From contig NZ_BMHK01000012.1 in the NCBI RefSeq assembly GCF_014640675.1, forward strand, positions 30,103 through 94,102: DNA of 64,000 nt, in the 5' to 3' direction. This DNA is from Novosphingobium endophyticum (lineage in GTDB: Bacteria; Pseudomonadota; Alphaproteobacteria; Sphingomonadales; Sphingomonadaceae). Below, piece by piece: positions 40,060 through 52,030 of the stretch (positions are counted from its first letter, which is position 1; each line of letters starts with the position of its first letter). Under the pieces are notes generated by a model, which did not search any database, had not been told where the DNA came from, and was given only the letters and a program-made list of their open reading frames with translations. Made by a program: the position numbers and the translations under genes.

Positions 40060-41006
40060 TTCTGCCGTCCGAGCCAGTCGGCGATGGCGTCCAGCTTTTC
40101 GGCAGGGAGCATGGAATAGCTGGGCATGCGATTGCCCGGCTTGATCGACTGGCTGTCGCCGATCCAGCCCATCAGCGTGCCGTGGTTGTTGGGCAGAATG
40201 CCCGCGCCGAGCGTGAGGCGTGAGCCGACATGCGTAAGGTCCGGCCCGATAAGGCCATTCGCCTCGGTTCCCGCCACGCGGTGACAGGCACCGCAGCCGC
40301 TTTCCAAGAATATCCGCCTTCCCGGCATCGCGGGTCCCGCCGGAGCAGCGGCCTGCGCGGCGTGTCGCTCCGCGAGCCAGCCTTCCCACGCCGCGCGCTC
40401 GTGCGCCACGGCGACGAAGCCCATCAGCGCGTGGGGGCCGCCGCAATACTCGGCGCAGACGCCGCCATAGCGCCCCGCCTTGTCGGCCTGGACGCGCAGG
40501 AAGAGCTTGCGGCCCGGTATCATGTCCTTCTTGCCGGAAAGGTGGGGCACCCAGAAGCTGTGGATCACATCGGCGGAGCGCAGCTCCAGCACCACGGGCT
40601 CGCCCACGGGCAGATGGATCTCGTTGGCGTCATTCAGGATCACCTCGCCATTCGGGCCGAGATACTGCACGCGGAACCACCACATTTCGCCAGTCACGCG
40701 AATGCGCGTCTCCTTGCCGGTGATGCCTTGTGTGAGCGACGCGGTCAGCGTCAGGCCCCAGACGAGCAGGATTGTCAGGACCACGGCGGGAAAAGCGACG
40801 CCGCCGATCCAGACGACCTTCTCGCCGCCGAGCTTCGATTTGATCCAGGGCGGCCCCTTGATCGCCACCCACAAGGCGACGATCACGACGCCGGTAACGA
40901 GCAGGCCCATGGCGAACAGGGCCCAGGCGAGCACGGTCACCTTTTCGGCATAAGGCCCGGCCGGATCGAGCACCGGCGGCGGCCAGCCCCAGAGCGGCTC
41001 AAGCAT
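40056..41006 (-). CDS. ctaC: Cytochrome c oxidase subunit II with fused cytochrome c (caa3 type)
   Basis: Accepts electrons at CuA. Two transmembrane helices (about residues 24-48 and 64-90) precede the cupredoxin domain with His149 and the CuA motif C184-A-E-Y-C188-GGP-H192-AL-M195. A C-terminal cytochrome c domain carries CGACH (Cys238, Cys241, His242) with a methionine in NRMPSYSM. The fused heme domain defines the caa3 subclass. Total 316 residues. Confidence 0.95.
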   Translation of the reverse strand: MLEPLWGWPPPVLDPAGPYAEKVTVLAWALFAMGLLVTGVVIVALWVAIKGPPWIKSKLGGEKVVWIGGVAFPAVVLTILLVWGLTLTASLTQGITGKETRIRVTGEMWWFRVQYLGPNGEVILNDANEIHLPVGEPVVLELRSADVIHSFWVPHLSGKKDMIPGRKLFLRVQADKAGRYGGVCAEYCGGPHALMGFVAVAHERAAWEGWLAERHAAQAAAPAGPAMPGRRIFLESGCGACHRVAGTEANGLIGPDLTHVGSRLTLGAGILPNNHGTLMGWIGDSQSIKPGNRMPSYSMLPAEKLDAIADWLGRQK

Positions 41007-41014
41007 GGCAAGGC

Positions 41015-41425
41015 TCAGTCATCGTCGATCCTGTAGAGGTAGGCGGCCACGTCGCGCGCCTCGCTTTCGCTCAGCGGCATGGCGGGCATGAGCGAGCCTG
41101 GCTTCGCGGCGGGCGCGTTGCGGACGAACGCGGCGAGGTTGGCGGGAGTGTTCGCCAGTTGCCCGGCGATGGGTCCGATATCGTCGAAGCCGACGAGCGA
41201 GGGAGCGGTGCGGCCCTTGGGCCAATCGAGGCCGGGGATTTCGTGGCAGGCGCCGCAGCCGACCGTTTCCATGGCGGAGAGCCCACGTGCCGCGGCTGCG
41301 GCGTCCGCGTCTATGCGGGAGGCGGGCGGCTGCTTGCAGGCGCTGAGCAGCGCCAGACCGGCCATCATCGCCCAGACGGGGGCGACGGGCCGCAGCGGCA
41401 GTTTCGAACGATCCCGCATCGGCAT
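41015..41425 (-). CDS. monoheme cytochrome c lipoprotein
   Basis: A 136-residue protein with a lipobox-like LLSAC and one CxxCH heme site (CGACHEIPGLDWPKG). A likely Met ligand is in GSLMPAMPLSE. The start may be the ATG at 41425 or at 41419. It precedes subunit II by eight bases and probably delivers electrons to the oxidase. Confidence 0.85.
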   Translation of the reverse strand: MPMRDRSKLPLRPVAPVWAMMAGLALLSACKQPPASRIDADAAAAARGLSAMETVGCGACHEIPGLDWPKGRTAPSLVGFDDIGPIAGQLANTPANLAAFVRNAPAAKPGSLMPAMPLSESEARDVAAYLYRIDDD

Positions 41426-41463
41426 TGGGAACCGTCGGGCTCTGGCGAAGGTTCCCGTTATGA

Positions 41464-42213
41464 ATGGCTTGGACTCCCGCAAATGCCGCGCGCCGTTTCC
41501 TGTGCGCCTCCTGTGCCTGTCTGACGGCGGGCTGCACCGAGGCGGAGCCGACCACGGGGCCGTTCGAAACGAGCGGGGAGCTTGTCGCGCTGAGCGGCGG
41601 CGACGCGGGCGCGCAGGGTGCCTGCGTCACGTGCCATGGCCTGCGGGGGGAGGGCAACGGCGGCGATGCGCCGCGTCTCGCCGGTCTCAACGCGGGTTAC
41701 ATCGTGCGTCAACTCGACAATTTCGCATCGGGCCTGCGGCGCCATCCGCAGATGACGTGGATCTCCGACCACACCGACTGGCCGGCCCGATTGAGGCTGG
41801 GAGAGTACTATGCGGGCCTGCCCGTTCCCGAGGCAGTCCCCGACGCCGGTCCGGTCACGCCGGCCGCCTGTGACACGGCGATAGCGCGGCTTTACCATGA
41901 AGGTGCCCCCGAGCGGGGCCTCGAGGCCTGCGCGAGCTGCCATGGCGACGACGGACTGGGTGTCGGCGCCGGCAACCCGCCGCTGGCCGGCCAGCCGGTC
42001 CACTACCTCGCCGCGCAGTTGCGGCATTGGCGCAGCGGCAAGCGCTATGGCGATCCTCTGCGCGAAATGCTCCATGTCAGCCTTCGCCTTTACGAGGAGG
42101 AACTGGAACCTCTGGCTGGCTATAGCGCGGCCCTTCGGGGTGCCGGTGCGTATCCGGCACTTCCGGCATCATGCCTTCAAGAACGTCGTGCTGGTCCCAG
42201 AAATGGTGCTTGA
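41464..42213 (+). CDS. diheme c-type cytochrome lipoprotein
   Basis: A cytochrome c4/c553-like protein on the opposite strand from the rest of the cluster. It has lipobox LTAGC (Cys24) and two heme sites, CVTCH (Cys54, Cys57, His58) and CASCH (Cys156, Cys159, His160), within two similar domains. Recognisable sequence ends near LEPLAGYSAALRG. The last 30 or so residues run antisense to the b561 3' end, giving a 137-bp convergent overlap. It may feed the caa3 oxidase. Confidence 0.85.
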   Translation: MAWTPANAARRFLCASCACLTAGCTEAEPTTGPFETSGELVALSGGDAGAQGACVTCHGLRGEGNGGDAPRLAGLNAGYIVRQLDNFASGLRRHPQMTWISDHTDWPARLRLGEYYAGLPVPEAVPDAGPVTPAACDTAIARLYHEGAPERGLEACASCHGDDGLGVGAGNPPLAGQPVHYLAAQLRHWRSGKRYGDPLREMLHVSLRLYEEELEPLAGYSAALRGAGAYPALPASCLQERRAGPRNGA

Positions 42214-42748
42214 GCGCGGCGAACGCGTGCGCGGGCACGAGCAGCGTGAGCACGATGACGCCCGCGACGTGCCAGTTCTCCGCATGGTCCAGCAGCCAGT
42301 ACTGCCATTCGGGAGAAAGGTCCTGGAATGGCATCCCAGGAATCGGGATCAGTCCCGCGAGGTGCAGCGGGCGGGCCGGCTGGATCGAGGACCACAAGAT
42401 CCACCCCGTCAGAGGCAGGATCACGAACAGCGCATAGAAGATCGCGTGCGTGACGTGCGCGGCCGTCGTACGCCAGCCCAGCCTGTCCGCATCGTTGATC
42501 GGGCCGGGCACGACAAGCCGCCAGACCAGACGCAGGACACCGAGCAACAGCAGCGCCAGACCGATCTCGCTGTGCAGCTTGTAGGCATCCAGCTTGTCCG
42601 CGCCGACGAGGTAGCGTTGCATCGTCCAGCCGGAATAAAGCTGGTAAAGAACGAGCGCGGCCATGACCCAGTGGAAGATCACACCGACCGGGGTGTACTT
42701 GCCCCGTTCCCGATAGCTTTCGGCCCAGGTGCGCAGCGGCCCGATCAT
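42077..42748 (-). CDS. Cytochrome b561 family protein
   Basis: A four-helix diheme membrane cytochrome of 223 residues. Heme-ligand histidines lie in VIFHWVMAALVLYQLY, KLHSEIGLALLLLGVLRLVWR, THAIFYALFVILPLTGW and HVAGVIVLTLLVPAHAFAALKHHF. The start overlaps the ctaG stop (ATGA). The C-terminal tail after HDVLEGMMP is low-complexity and lies antisense to the diheme cytochrome gene. It probably moves electrons between quinol and the c-type cytochromes. Confidence 0.9.
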   Translation of the reverse strand: MIGPLRTWAESYRERGKYTPVGVIFHWVMAALVLYQLYSGWTMQRYLVGADKLDAYKLHSEIGLALLLLGVLRLVWRLVVPGPINDADRLGWRTTAAHVTHAIFYALFVILPLTGWILWSSIQPARPLHLAGLIPIPGMPFQDLSPEWQYWLLDHAENWHVAGVIVLTLLVPAHAFAALKHHFWDQHDVLEGMMPEVPDTHRHPEGPRYSQPEVPVPPRKGEG

Positions 42749-43482
42749 CGTGCGGGCCGCGTTTCGTCCAGGGAGCGATATAGGATCGTCATCGCCGCGA
42801 TCAGGTAGATGGCCGAAGCGGGCGCCCACATGACGATCCCCGCGATCTGCTGGTCCTCGAGCGGTGAGAGGCCCCAGGGCTGCGTTGTCAGCCAGTGCGG
42901 AGTGTAGAGCGCTCGCCCTGCGAAAGTGATCAATGCGCCGAGGATACCCATCAGCACCATGGCCCCCAGCAGGGCGGCCACCGACGCGGCTGCCGGGGCA
43001 CGCAAGACCTTGAACCACCACATGGCGGCGCTGGCGGTGATGGTCGTCTGCATGACCCAGAACACGGCGTCGGACGACAAGGCAGCCGCGTAGAGCGGCG
43101 GGGCGTGCCAGGCCCAGAGCACTGCGCCCTGAAGCCCCGTCCAGACCATCAGGGACCCTGGTACGCGATCACGGCACCCGGGCAGGCTGATAACCAGAAG
43201 CGGAGCCAGCACCGTCGCGAGCAGCACATGATGAACCACGCGTGCCGTGAACAGGGCAGAGGAAAGCGCGCAGAAGGGCGAAACGAACAGAAGCAGCACA
43301 CACCCCAGCGTGAGCGCGGCCGAACGCTCCTCCAGCCTGCTTCCGCGCTGCAGCAGCCACCATGCGAGGGCCGCCCCGGCCACGGCGCCCAGAAGCCATG
43401 GATCCAGATTCCAGCGCGCGTACCAATCCTGGGGGACGGGCGCTGCGCCGCAATAGGGCTCCCAGTTCGGGCTGCTGGACAT
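42745..43482 (-). CDS. ctaG: CtaG-like cytochrome c oxidase assembly protein (caa3 type)
   Basis: A polytopic membrane protein of the caa3-CtaG family (distinct from the Cox11 type), needed for maturation of caa3 oxidase. Conserved histidines and helices appear as ARVVHHVLLATVLAPLLVI, LWAWHAPPLYAAAL and ITFAGRALYTPHW, ending DQQIAGIVMWAPASAIYL. I chose the ATG at 43482 (MSSSPNW). It is the first gene of the leftward oxidase cluster. Confidence 0.88.
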   Translation of the reverse strand: MSSSPNWEPYCGAAPVPQDWYARWNLDPWLLGAVAGAALAWWLLQRGSRLEERSAALTLGCVLLLFVSPFCALSSALFTARVVHHVLLATVLAPLLVISLPGCRDRVPGSLMVWTGLQGAVLWAWHAPPLYAAALSSDAVFWVMQTTITASAAMWWFKVLRAPAAASVAALLGAMVLMGILGALITFAGRALYTPHWLTTQPWGLSPLEDQQIAGIVMWAPASAIYLIAAMTILYRSLDETRPAR

Positions 43483-43736
43483 CGCGCGGAAGAAACCCTC
43501 GTCGTGTTTCGCGGTCTTTCCACAATACAATCGCACGGGAGTTCTCAGGGTTCCATTACGACCTGATGGGCATGCCTCTTCGCCAGGCAGCGCCCATACT
43601 GAGCGGCGCAGTCGCCGTCCGACCCATGTTAACGCAGCCGTCTCAGTTCCTCCCCTGCCCGGGGGGAACTTATGTCCGTTTTGTCAGCGTGGCCCGTCCG
43701 GCCGCTTTCGGCTCGAACCTCGCAGAGCAGCTGCGA

Positions 43737-44558
43737 TTAACTCGCGTCCGTCGCTATTCCCGCGAGAATCTCTACGAACTCGTCCCACAGGCGGGGTGAC
43801 GAGGCGCCGACCAGATCCGGCCGTTCATATTCGTCGACGCGATAGTCGCTGCCGTCCGGCCGCGCGGCCTTGCCGCCGGCCTCGTTGAGGAACAGCACGC
43901 CTGCGGCATGATCCCAGGGCAGGGTGCGATTGAAGACCGAGATGTCGTTGATGCCAAGGACGAGGCGCGGGTACTGCTCGGCCGCACAGCGCGGGATATC
44001 GACGAGACGGTAATGCGGGGCGATATGCTTCCTGACCCGCTCGCGCTGCCCTTCGTCGAGAAATACGGTCGAGATCGCCGCGACGGGACGGGGCTCTCCG
44101 CTGGCGCGCGCCGTGATACGTTCACCATCGATCCATGCGCCCGCCCTCTTTCCGGCATGGCAGAAGCGTCCGCTCACCGAATCCAGAATCCAGCCGCCGA
44201 TCGTCTCGCCTCTGTCCGCGAGCGCCACCAGGATGCCGAAGGGCGGCTTGCCATGCGCGAAGTTGTTGGTGCCGTCGAGCGGATCGACGATCCAGCACAG
44301 CCGGTCCTTCAGCCGCTCCATGATGGAAGCGTCGTCGTGAACCGCCTCTTCGCCCACAACCGCCGCTTCGGGGAGCAGGGCGGCGAGCTTTTCGGTCAGG
44401 ATCGCTTCGCTTTCATGATCGGCGACGGTGACGACGTCATTCGCCGCCTTGGCGATGATCTCGTGGTTGGCGAGCGCGCGATAGCGCGGGGTAATGGCGC
44501 GATCCGAAGCGTCGCGCATGATCGCTTCGACGGAACTGGTGAGGGCGGGCGTCATCAT
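43737..44558 (-). CDS. Inositol monophosphatase family protein
   Basis: A 273-residue Mg-dependent phosphatase of the IMPase superfamily. Metal-binding motifs are VVGEEAV, WIVDPLDGTNNFAHG and WDHAAGVLFLNEAGG. The substrate could be inositol phosphate, histidinol phosphate or another sugar phosphate. Its start overlaps the GST stop by four bases, making it the last gene of argJ-GST-IMPase. No obvious link in substrate is visible. Confidence 0.9.
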   Translation of the reverse strand: MMTPALTSSVEAIMRDASDRAITPRYRALANHEIIAKAANDVVTVADHESEAILTEKLAALLPEAAVVGEEAVHDDASIMERLKDRLCWIVDPLDGTNNFAHGKPPFGILVALADRGETIGGWILDSVSGRFCHAGKRAGAWIDGERITARASGEPRPVAAISTVFLDEGQRERVRKHIAPHYRLVDIPRCAAEQYPRLVLGINDISVFNRTLPWDHAAGVLFLNEAGGKAARPDGSDYRVDEYERPDLVGASSPRLWDEFVEILAGIATDAS

Positions 44559-45178
44559 GTCAGCGGGATCATGACCTGTTCTGCATAGCCGGGGCGCCGC
44601 CTGATCCGTTCGTACCAGTTCGCGATCGCCGGGAACTCAGGTTTGTCGAATGGCAGGCTGAACCAAGTATACGCATATACGCCCATGGGAATGTCGCCGA
44701 TGCCGAAATATTCGCCCGAAAGCCACGGCGTTTCCAAAAGATACCTTTCCATCACGGCGAGCTGTCGCGCGCATTCGTCAATGCCGCGCTCGATCGCGAA
44801 CATATCCCACTGTTCGCAGGGGGTACGGGCGAAGCTGAGGAAGGGTAGGCGCTGCGCTTCGGCATAGACCTGCTGCCAGTCCATCCAACGCTCGGCCAGG
44901 GCGCGGTCGAGCGGGGCCGCGCAAAACCAGCGGTCTCCACCGTACTCGGCCGCCATGTAACGCAGGATAGTGTTCGATTCCCACAAGACGACTTTGCGGT
45001 CCTCTATCATCGGAACCATGCCGTTGGGGTTCTTGTTGAGGTACTCCGCAGTGTAACCGAAACTGCCGCCTATATCGTTGCGGACGTAGTCCAACCCCAG
45101 TTCCTCGGCGAACCAGACTACCTTTTTGACGTTGTGGGAGTTGAGCCGTCCCCAGATCGTGAACATCGGGTGGGCCAT
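44555..45178 (-). CDS. Glutathione S-transferase family protein
   Basis: A 207-residue GST. The N-terminal thioredoxin-like domain has FTIWGRLNSHNVKKVVWFAEELG, with a cis-proline at NGMVPMIED and glutathione-contact WESNTILRYMA. The helical C-terminal domain includes the N-capping segment YFGIGDIPMGVYAY. The start overlaps the argJ stop by one base. Substrate unknown. Confidence 0.9.
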   Translation of the reverse strand: MAHPMFTIWGRLNSHNVKKVVWFAEELGLDYVRNDIGGSFGYTAEYLNKNPNGMVPMIEDRKVVLWESNTILRYMAAEYGGDRWFCAAPLDRALAERWMDWQQVYAEAQRLPFLSFARTPCEQWDMFAIERGIDECARQLAVMERYLLETPWLSGEYFGIGDIPMGVYAYTWFSLPFDKPEFPAIANWYERIRRRPGYAEQVMIPLT

Positions 45179-46404
45179 CAGCTGCGATAGTCCGCGTTGA
45201 TCGAGATGTAGCCGTGCGTCAGGTCGCAGGTCCAGACCGTGGCCTGACCGTCGCCGAGACCGAGATCGACTTCGATGGTCACATCCTGCCCCTTGAGGTG
45301 CGCGGCGACGGGCGCTTCGTCGTAGTCGGCGAGGGGAAGCCCCTCGCGCGCGGCCCACACTCCGCCGAAGCCTATCGAGAGCTTGTCGCGGTCGGCCGCT
45401 TCACCCGCCTTGCCGACCGCCATGACGACGCGCCCCCAGTTGGCGTCCTCGCCGGCGATCGCGGTCTTCACGAGCGGGGAGTTGGCGATGGCGAGGCCGA
45501 TCTTGCGGGCGCTCTCGTCCGACACCGCGCCGGTGACGGTCACGGCGATGAACTTGCTCGCGCCCTCGCCATCGCGCACCACGAGGTGGGCGAGCTGGCG
45601 GCACACGTCGTGGACGGCGGCGGCGAAGGCGTCCGCGCCGGGGCTGTCGAAGGAAGCGAGCGGGGCGTTGCCGGCCTTGCCGGTGGCGAAGGCGAGCACG
45701 GTGTCGCTTGTCGAGGTGTCCGAATCGACGGTGATGCACGAGAACGTGCGGACATTCGCCGCCGAAAGGCATTGCTGCAGGAACGCGGGCTCCACCGCCG
45801 CGTCGGTGAAGAGGTAGCCCAGCATCGTCGCCATGTCCGGCGCGATCATGCCCGAGCCCTTGATGATGGCGCTGATCGAGACCGTCTTGCCGCCCACTAC
45901 CGCCGTCGCAGTGGCACCCTTGGCGAAAGTGTCGGTCGTGGCGATGGTCTGGGCGGCGTCTTCCCAGGAGCAGGGCTGCGCGGTGAGCGCCTTTGCCACG
46001 CCTTCGCGCGCCTTGTCCTTGGGCAGCGGCACGCCGATCACGCCCGTCGAGGAGACGAAGACCTGCTCGCGCGGACAGCCGATGTGGGCCGCTACCTGCT
46101 CCATGATCTGCTCCACCGCCTCGCGTCCGCGATAGCCGGTAAAGGCGTTCGAATTGCCGGCGTTGACCACGAGCGCGCGCGCCTGGCCCTGGCGCAGGTT
46201 CTCGCGCCCCAGCTCGACCTCGCTCGAACAGCACACGTTGCGGGTGAACACACCGGCGACCGTGGTTCCCGCATCGAGTTCCACATAGGTCAGGTCGCAT
46301 CGGTCCCAGTCCTTGTAGCCGGCGCGCGCGACGCGCGGGACCGCGCCGGCGATCGGCGGGAGATCGGGAAAGGGCGATGCTAGCGGCGAGACGGGGTAGG
46401 CCAT
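45178..46404 (-). CDS. argJ: Glutamate N-acetyltransferase / amino-acid acetyltransferase
   Basis: Arginine biosynthesis: transfers acetyl from N-acetylornithine to glutamate. The precursor self-cleaves at an Ala-Thr bond; the nucleophile Thr193 lies in SGMIAPDMATMLGYLF. NAGNSNAFTG and SSTGVIGVPLP are also conserved. It has 408 residues from the ATG at 46404 (MAYPVSPLA). It is divergent from the small exported protein and secA. Confidence 0.96.
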   Translation of the reverse strand: MAYPVSPLASPFPDLPPIAGAVPRVARAGYKDWDRCDLTYVELDAGTTVAGVFTRNVCCSSEVELGRENLRQGQARALVVNAGNSNAFTGYRGREAVEQIMEQVAAHIGCPREQVFVSSTGVIGVPLPKDKAREGVAKALTAQPCSWEDAAQTIATTDTFAKGATATAVVGGKTVSISAIIKGSGMIAPDMATMLGYLFTDAAVEPAFLQQCLSAANVRTFSCITVDSDTSTSDTVLAFATGKAGNAPLASFDSPGADAFAAAVHDVCRQLAHLVVRDGEGASKFIAVTVTGAVSDESARKIGLAIANSPLVKTAIAGEDANWGRVVMAVGKAGEAADRDKLSIGFGGVWAAREGLPLADYDEAPVAAHLKGQDVTIEVDLGLGDGQATVWTCDLTHGYISINADYRS

Positions 46405-46565
46405 GGATGAATCGCCTAGCGCATGGCCGGGGCAGGTCAAGCGGGGATGGAACGCGCCCGATGGCGCGGTGCCGGATGAGGCGGGGCGATCATATCCCGT
46501 GCAGAATTCACGACGGGATGCGCTCTTCGGTGGACTATCGGGCAGGGTGCCACTATCTGGGCCTC

Positions 46566-46862
46566 ATGGGGCATCGCCTGATCCTGACCCTGCTCGCGTT
46601 TTTGACGGGCTCCCTGTCTTTGGGATGGGCCGCGCAGATCGGCCCTGCCGAGGCGCGCGCATCGCAGGTTGCCAGCATGCACGTCGGCTCGGTTGTAGAG
46701 GCGGCGTCCGCCAGGACGCCGCGCGCGCCCGTCGCTCTGGCACGGCTGCCCGAGCCGGGTTTGCGCAATGCCCGCAGGCATGCGCCGGCTTTCGTCTCGG
46801 CCGATCCGCTGATCGTGACCGCGCCTGCCGTCCTTGCCGGGATCGACCGCGCGCGCGAATAG
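46566..46862 (+). CDS. small exported hypothetical protein
   Basis: A 98-residue protein with a signal peptide (MGHRLILTLLAFLTGSLSLGWA), then an Ala/Arg/Pro-rich mature region with no recognised domain. It lies 105 bp upstream of secA on the same strand. The reading frame is open well upstream, so the ATG at 46566 is chosen from the signal peptide. Confidence 0.55.
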   Translation: MGHRLILTLLAFLTGSLSLGWAAQIGPAEARASQVASMHVGSVVEAASARTPRAPVALARLPEPGLRNARRHAPAFVSADPLIVTAPAVLAGIDRARE

Positions 46863-46967
46863 CGCTGCCGCCAGACCACCGCTTTTCCGCAAGGAACTTC
46901 GCACCTGCCGCAAGCGGGGGTGCGCATCCGATACATAGATTTTCCACGATCAACAGGGATTCCCGCC

Positions 46968-49706
<2,739 letters not shown>

Positions 49707-49762
49707 TCCAACTGCCGCGATCCGGCCGCAGGCCGGTCTGAGATCCGTTTCCGGTTCCATGA

Positions 49763-49796
49763 GAAGCCGGTCGCGCCAAGGGTGCCGACCGGCTTC
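49763..49796 (+). terminator. rho-independent-type terminator after secA
   Basis: GAAGCCGGTCG and CGACCGGCTTC form a perfect 11-bp stem with a 12-base loop, followed by TTCCGTTCTGCGTT. It lies 57 bp past the secA stop. Confidence 0.75.
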
Positions 49797-49850
49797 TTCC
49801 GTTCTGCGTTCTTGATTTCGCCCTGCCGATTAATCACGCCTTCTGGGCTT

Positions 49851-49875
49851 GCTAATGCGAATGACTCGCGTTAGC
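49851..49875 (+). promoter_or_regulatory. candidate Fur-type iron box upstream of the TonB receptor
   Basis: GCTAATGCGA, five bases (ATGAC) and TCGCGTTAGC form an inverted repeat matching at 9 of 10 positions, 29 bp before the receptor ATG. The AATGCGAATGA-type dyad resembles alphaproteobacterial Fur boxes. That would make this unit iron-repressed. Confidence 0.55.
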
Positions 49876-49903
49876 CCGCGAATCGTAAAGACCTACAGGG
49901 GGA

Positions 49904-52030
49904 ATGATGAAGTCGTTTCGAACATTGGCCGTCTGCTGCACGGCACTCGTCTCCGTGCCCGCGTTTGCGGCCGACGACGCGGAAGCAGGCGCTTCGATCA
50001 TCGTGACCGGTGATCGCGCGGGCAGCAGCCTGGCACTCAAGACCGATACGCCCGCGATCGAGACGCCGCAGCCGGTGACGGTCATTCCGGAAGATCTCTA
50101 TACCGCGCAAGGCGCCGTCTCGATCAGCGATACCTTGCGCTACGTCGCTGGCGTACAGGCGAATCCCTACGGCCCGGACGGCCGCGTCGACGGCGGTTTC
50201 GTGCGCGGCATCAACGCGCTGCAGTTTCGCGACGGAATGCGCGACATCTTCAGCTACTACGCCAGCATCCGCGCCGATCCCTATAACTTCTCCTCGGTCC
50301 AGGTGATCCGCGGTCCGGCCTCGGTGCTGTTCGGACACGGTTCGCTGGGCGGCCTCATCAACCTCGAATCGAAGAAGCCGGAATTCGAGACGGACGGCGA
50401 GGTTTCGCTGCGCTACGGCTCGCACGACCGCAAGGAAGCGCTGGCGGACCTGACCGGCCCGCTCTCCTCGACGGTTGCGGCGCGCGTCGTGGCGAGGGTT
50501 CGCGACTCGGGAACGCAGACCGATCACGTTCCCGATGACCGCGTCCTGTTCTCGCCCTCGCTGACCTGGCAGCCAACCGAAGAGACAGACGTTACGCTGA
50601 TCGGCCTCTATCAGGAGGACGATGGCGGATCGACCTCGCAGTTCCTGCCGTTGGTCGGCACGATCCTGCCCAACCCGAACGGCCGGCTGAAGAACAGCCT
50701 CTTCATCGGCAAGCCCGGCTGGGACCGCTACGACGGCCGCCTGCTGCAGGGCACGGCATTGGTAAGTCAGAGCTTCGGCGAGAACGTGCGGCTCAACCTC
50801 AAGGCCCGCTACATCGACAGCGATCTGAGCTATTTCACGCACTATCCCGACAGCTACGGTAATCCGGCCAATCCCTACGTACAGCCGGGCGTGATAGATC
50901 CCGATACGGACCAGTTGGCCAGGGATCCGCTGCAACGCACGATCGGCCTCTACTCGGATGCCAGCAAGGCGCGGATGGAGATATTCTCCACCGACAACAA
51001 CCTGCAATTCGACTTCAATACCGGTGATGCGATCAGGCACACCCTGCTGGTGGGGGTCGATTACCTCTGGAACCGTGTGCGCAAGATCGGAGCTTATGGT
51101 TACGAGTATATCGACATCTACGACATCGACTACGATTCGCTGTCCGACTACGGCGGCGGTTTTCCCGACGGCGCCGTGCCATACGAGGATACCGAGCAGG
51201 AACAGCTCGGCTTCTATCTGCAGGACCAGATCCGGCTGATCGACCGCGTTTCGGTCGTTCTGGGGGTCCGTCACGACTTGGTAAACTCGAAGAGCTTCGG
51301 CGTCGAAGCCTTCGACGACAGCGCGACGTCCTTCCGGGCGGGGATCATTGGCGAGGTCGTTCGCGGCGTGTCGCCCTTCTTCAGCTACACCGAGAGCTTC
51401 GAGCCTATTGCGGGCACGGCGAGTGACGGAAACCCGTTCAGGCCGAAGCAGGGCCACCAGTTCGAAGGCGGCATCAAGTTCCATCCCACCGATGCGACGC
51501 TCGTGACGGTCACCGCCTATCACATCAAGGAAAACAATCGTCCGGTCGACGATCCGAGCACGGCCGATCCGTTAGACCAGATGCAAGCCGGCTCGCTCAC
51601 TTCCAAGGGTATCGAACTCGAAGGCAATGCTGTCCTGCCCGGCAAGCTACAGCTCCTTGCGAACTTCAGCTACAACGAGGCCGAAGTTGAAGGAACCGAG
51701 GTCCAGCTCGACAATGTGCCTAAGTACAATGCCTCGCTCTGGGCCACGCGTCCGTTCGAGCTGGGCGAAGACCTCTCGCTGCTGCTCGGCGGCGGCGTGC
51801 GCTATACCGGCGCGCACCGGTCCTATGGTCCGGCTTTCCCGGATGGTGTCCGCACGCCCGGTTACACGTTGGTCGACGCGCTCGCCGAACTGAGCTGGCA
51901 GAACTGGTCCTTCCGGATCAACGCCACCAATCTGCTGGGCAAGCGCTTCTACTCGGCTTGCCTCGCGCGCGGTGACTGCTTCATGGGCGAGGAGCGCAAC
52001 GTGTTCGGCACCGTGAGCTATCATTTCTGA
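49904..52030 (+). CDS. TonB-dependent siderophore receptor
   Basis: Outer-membrane 22-strand receptor importing a ferric siderophore with energy from TonB. A signal peptide (MMKSFRTLAVCCTALVSVPAFA) precedes the plug domain: TPQPVTVIPEDLY, SISDTLRYVAGVQ, VQVIRGPASVLFGHGSLGGLIN. The barrel ends in EERNVFGTVSYHF with the terminal Phe. Its 708 residues fit FhuA/FpvA-like receptors without an N-terminal signalling domain. Two membrane genes follow with overlapping codons, and a Fur-like box precedes it. Confidence 0.93.
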   Translation: MMKSFRTLAVCCTALVSVPAFAADDAEAGASIIVTGDRAGSSLALKTDTPAIETPQPVTVIPEDLYTAQGAVSISDTLRYVAGVQANPYGPDGRVDGGFVRGINALQFRDGMRDIFSYYASIRADPYNFSSVQVIRGPASVLFGHGSLGGLINLESKKPEFETDGEVSLRYGSHDRKEALADLTGPLSSTVAARVVARVRDSGTQTDHVPDDRVLFSPSLTWQPTEETDVTLIGLYQEDDGGSTSQFLPLVGTILPNPNGRLKNSLFIGKPGWDRYDGRLLQGTALVSQSFGENVRLNLKARYIDSDLSYFTHYPDSYGNPANPYVQPGVIDPDTDQLARDPLQRTIGLYSDASKARMEIFSTDNNLQFDFNTGDAIRHTLLVGVDYLWNRVRKIGAYGYEYIDIYDIDYDSLSDYGGGFPDGAVPYEDTEQEQLGFYLQDQIRLIDRVSVVLGVRHDLVNSKSFGVEAFDDSATSFRAGIIGEVVRGVSPFFSYTESFEPIAGTASDGNPFRPKQGHQFEGGIKFHPTDATLVTVTAYHIKENNRPVDDPSTADPLDQMQAGSLTSKGIELEGNAVLPGKLQLLANFSYNEAEVEGTEVQLDNVPKYNASLWATRPFELGEDLSLLLGGGVRYTGAHRSYGPAFPDGVRTPGYTLVDALAELSWQNWSFRINATNLLGKRFYSACLARGDCFMGEERNVFGTVSYHF

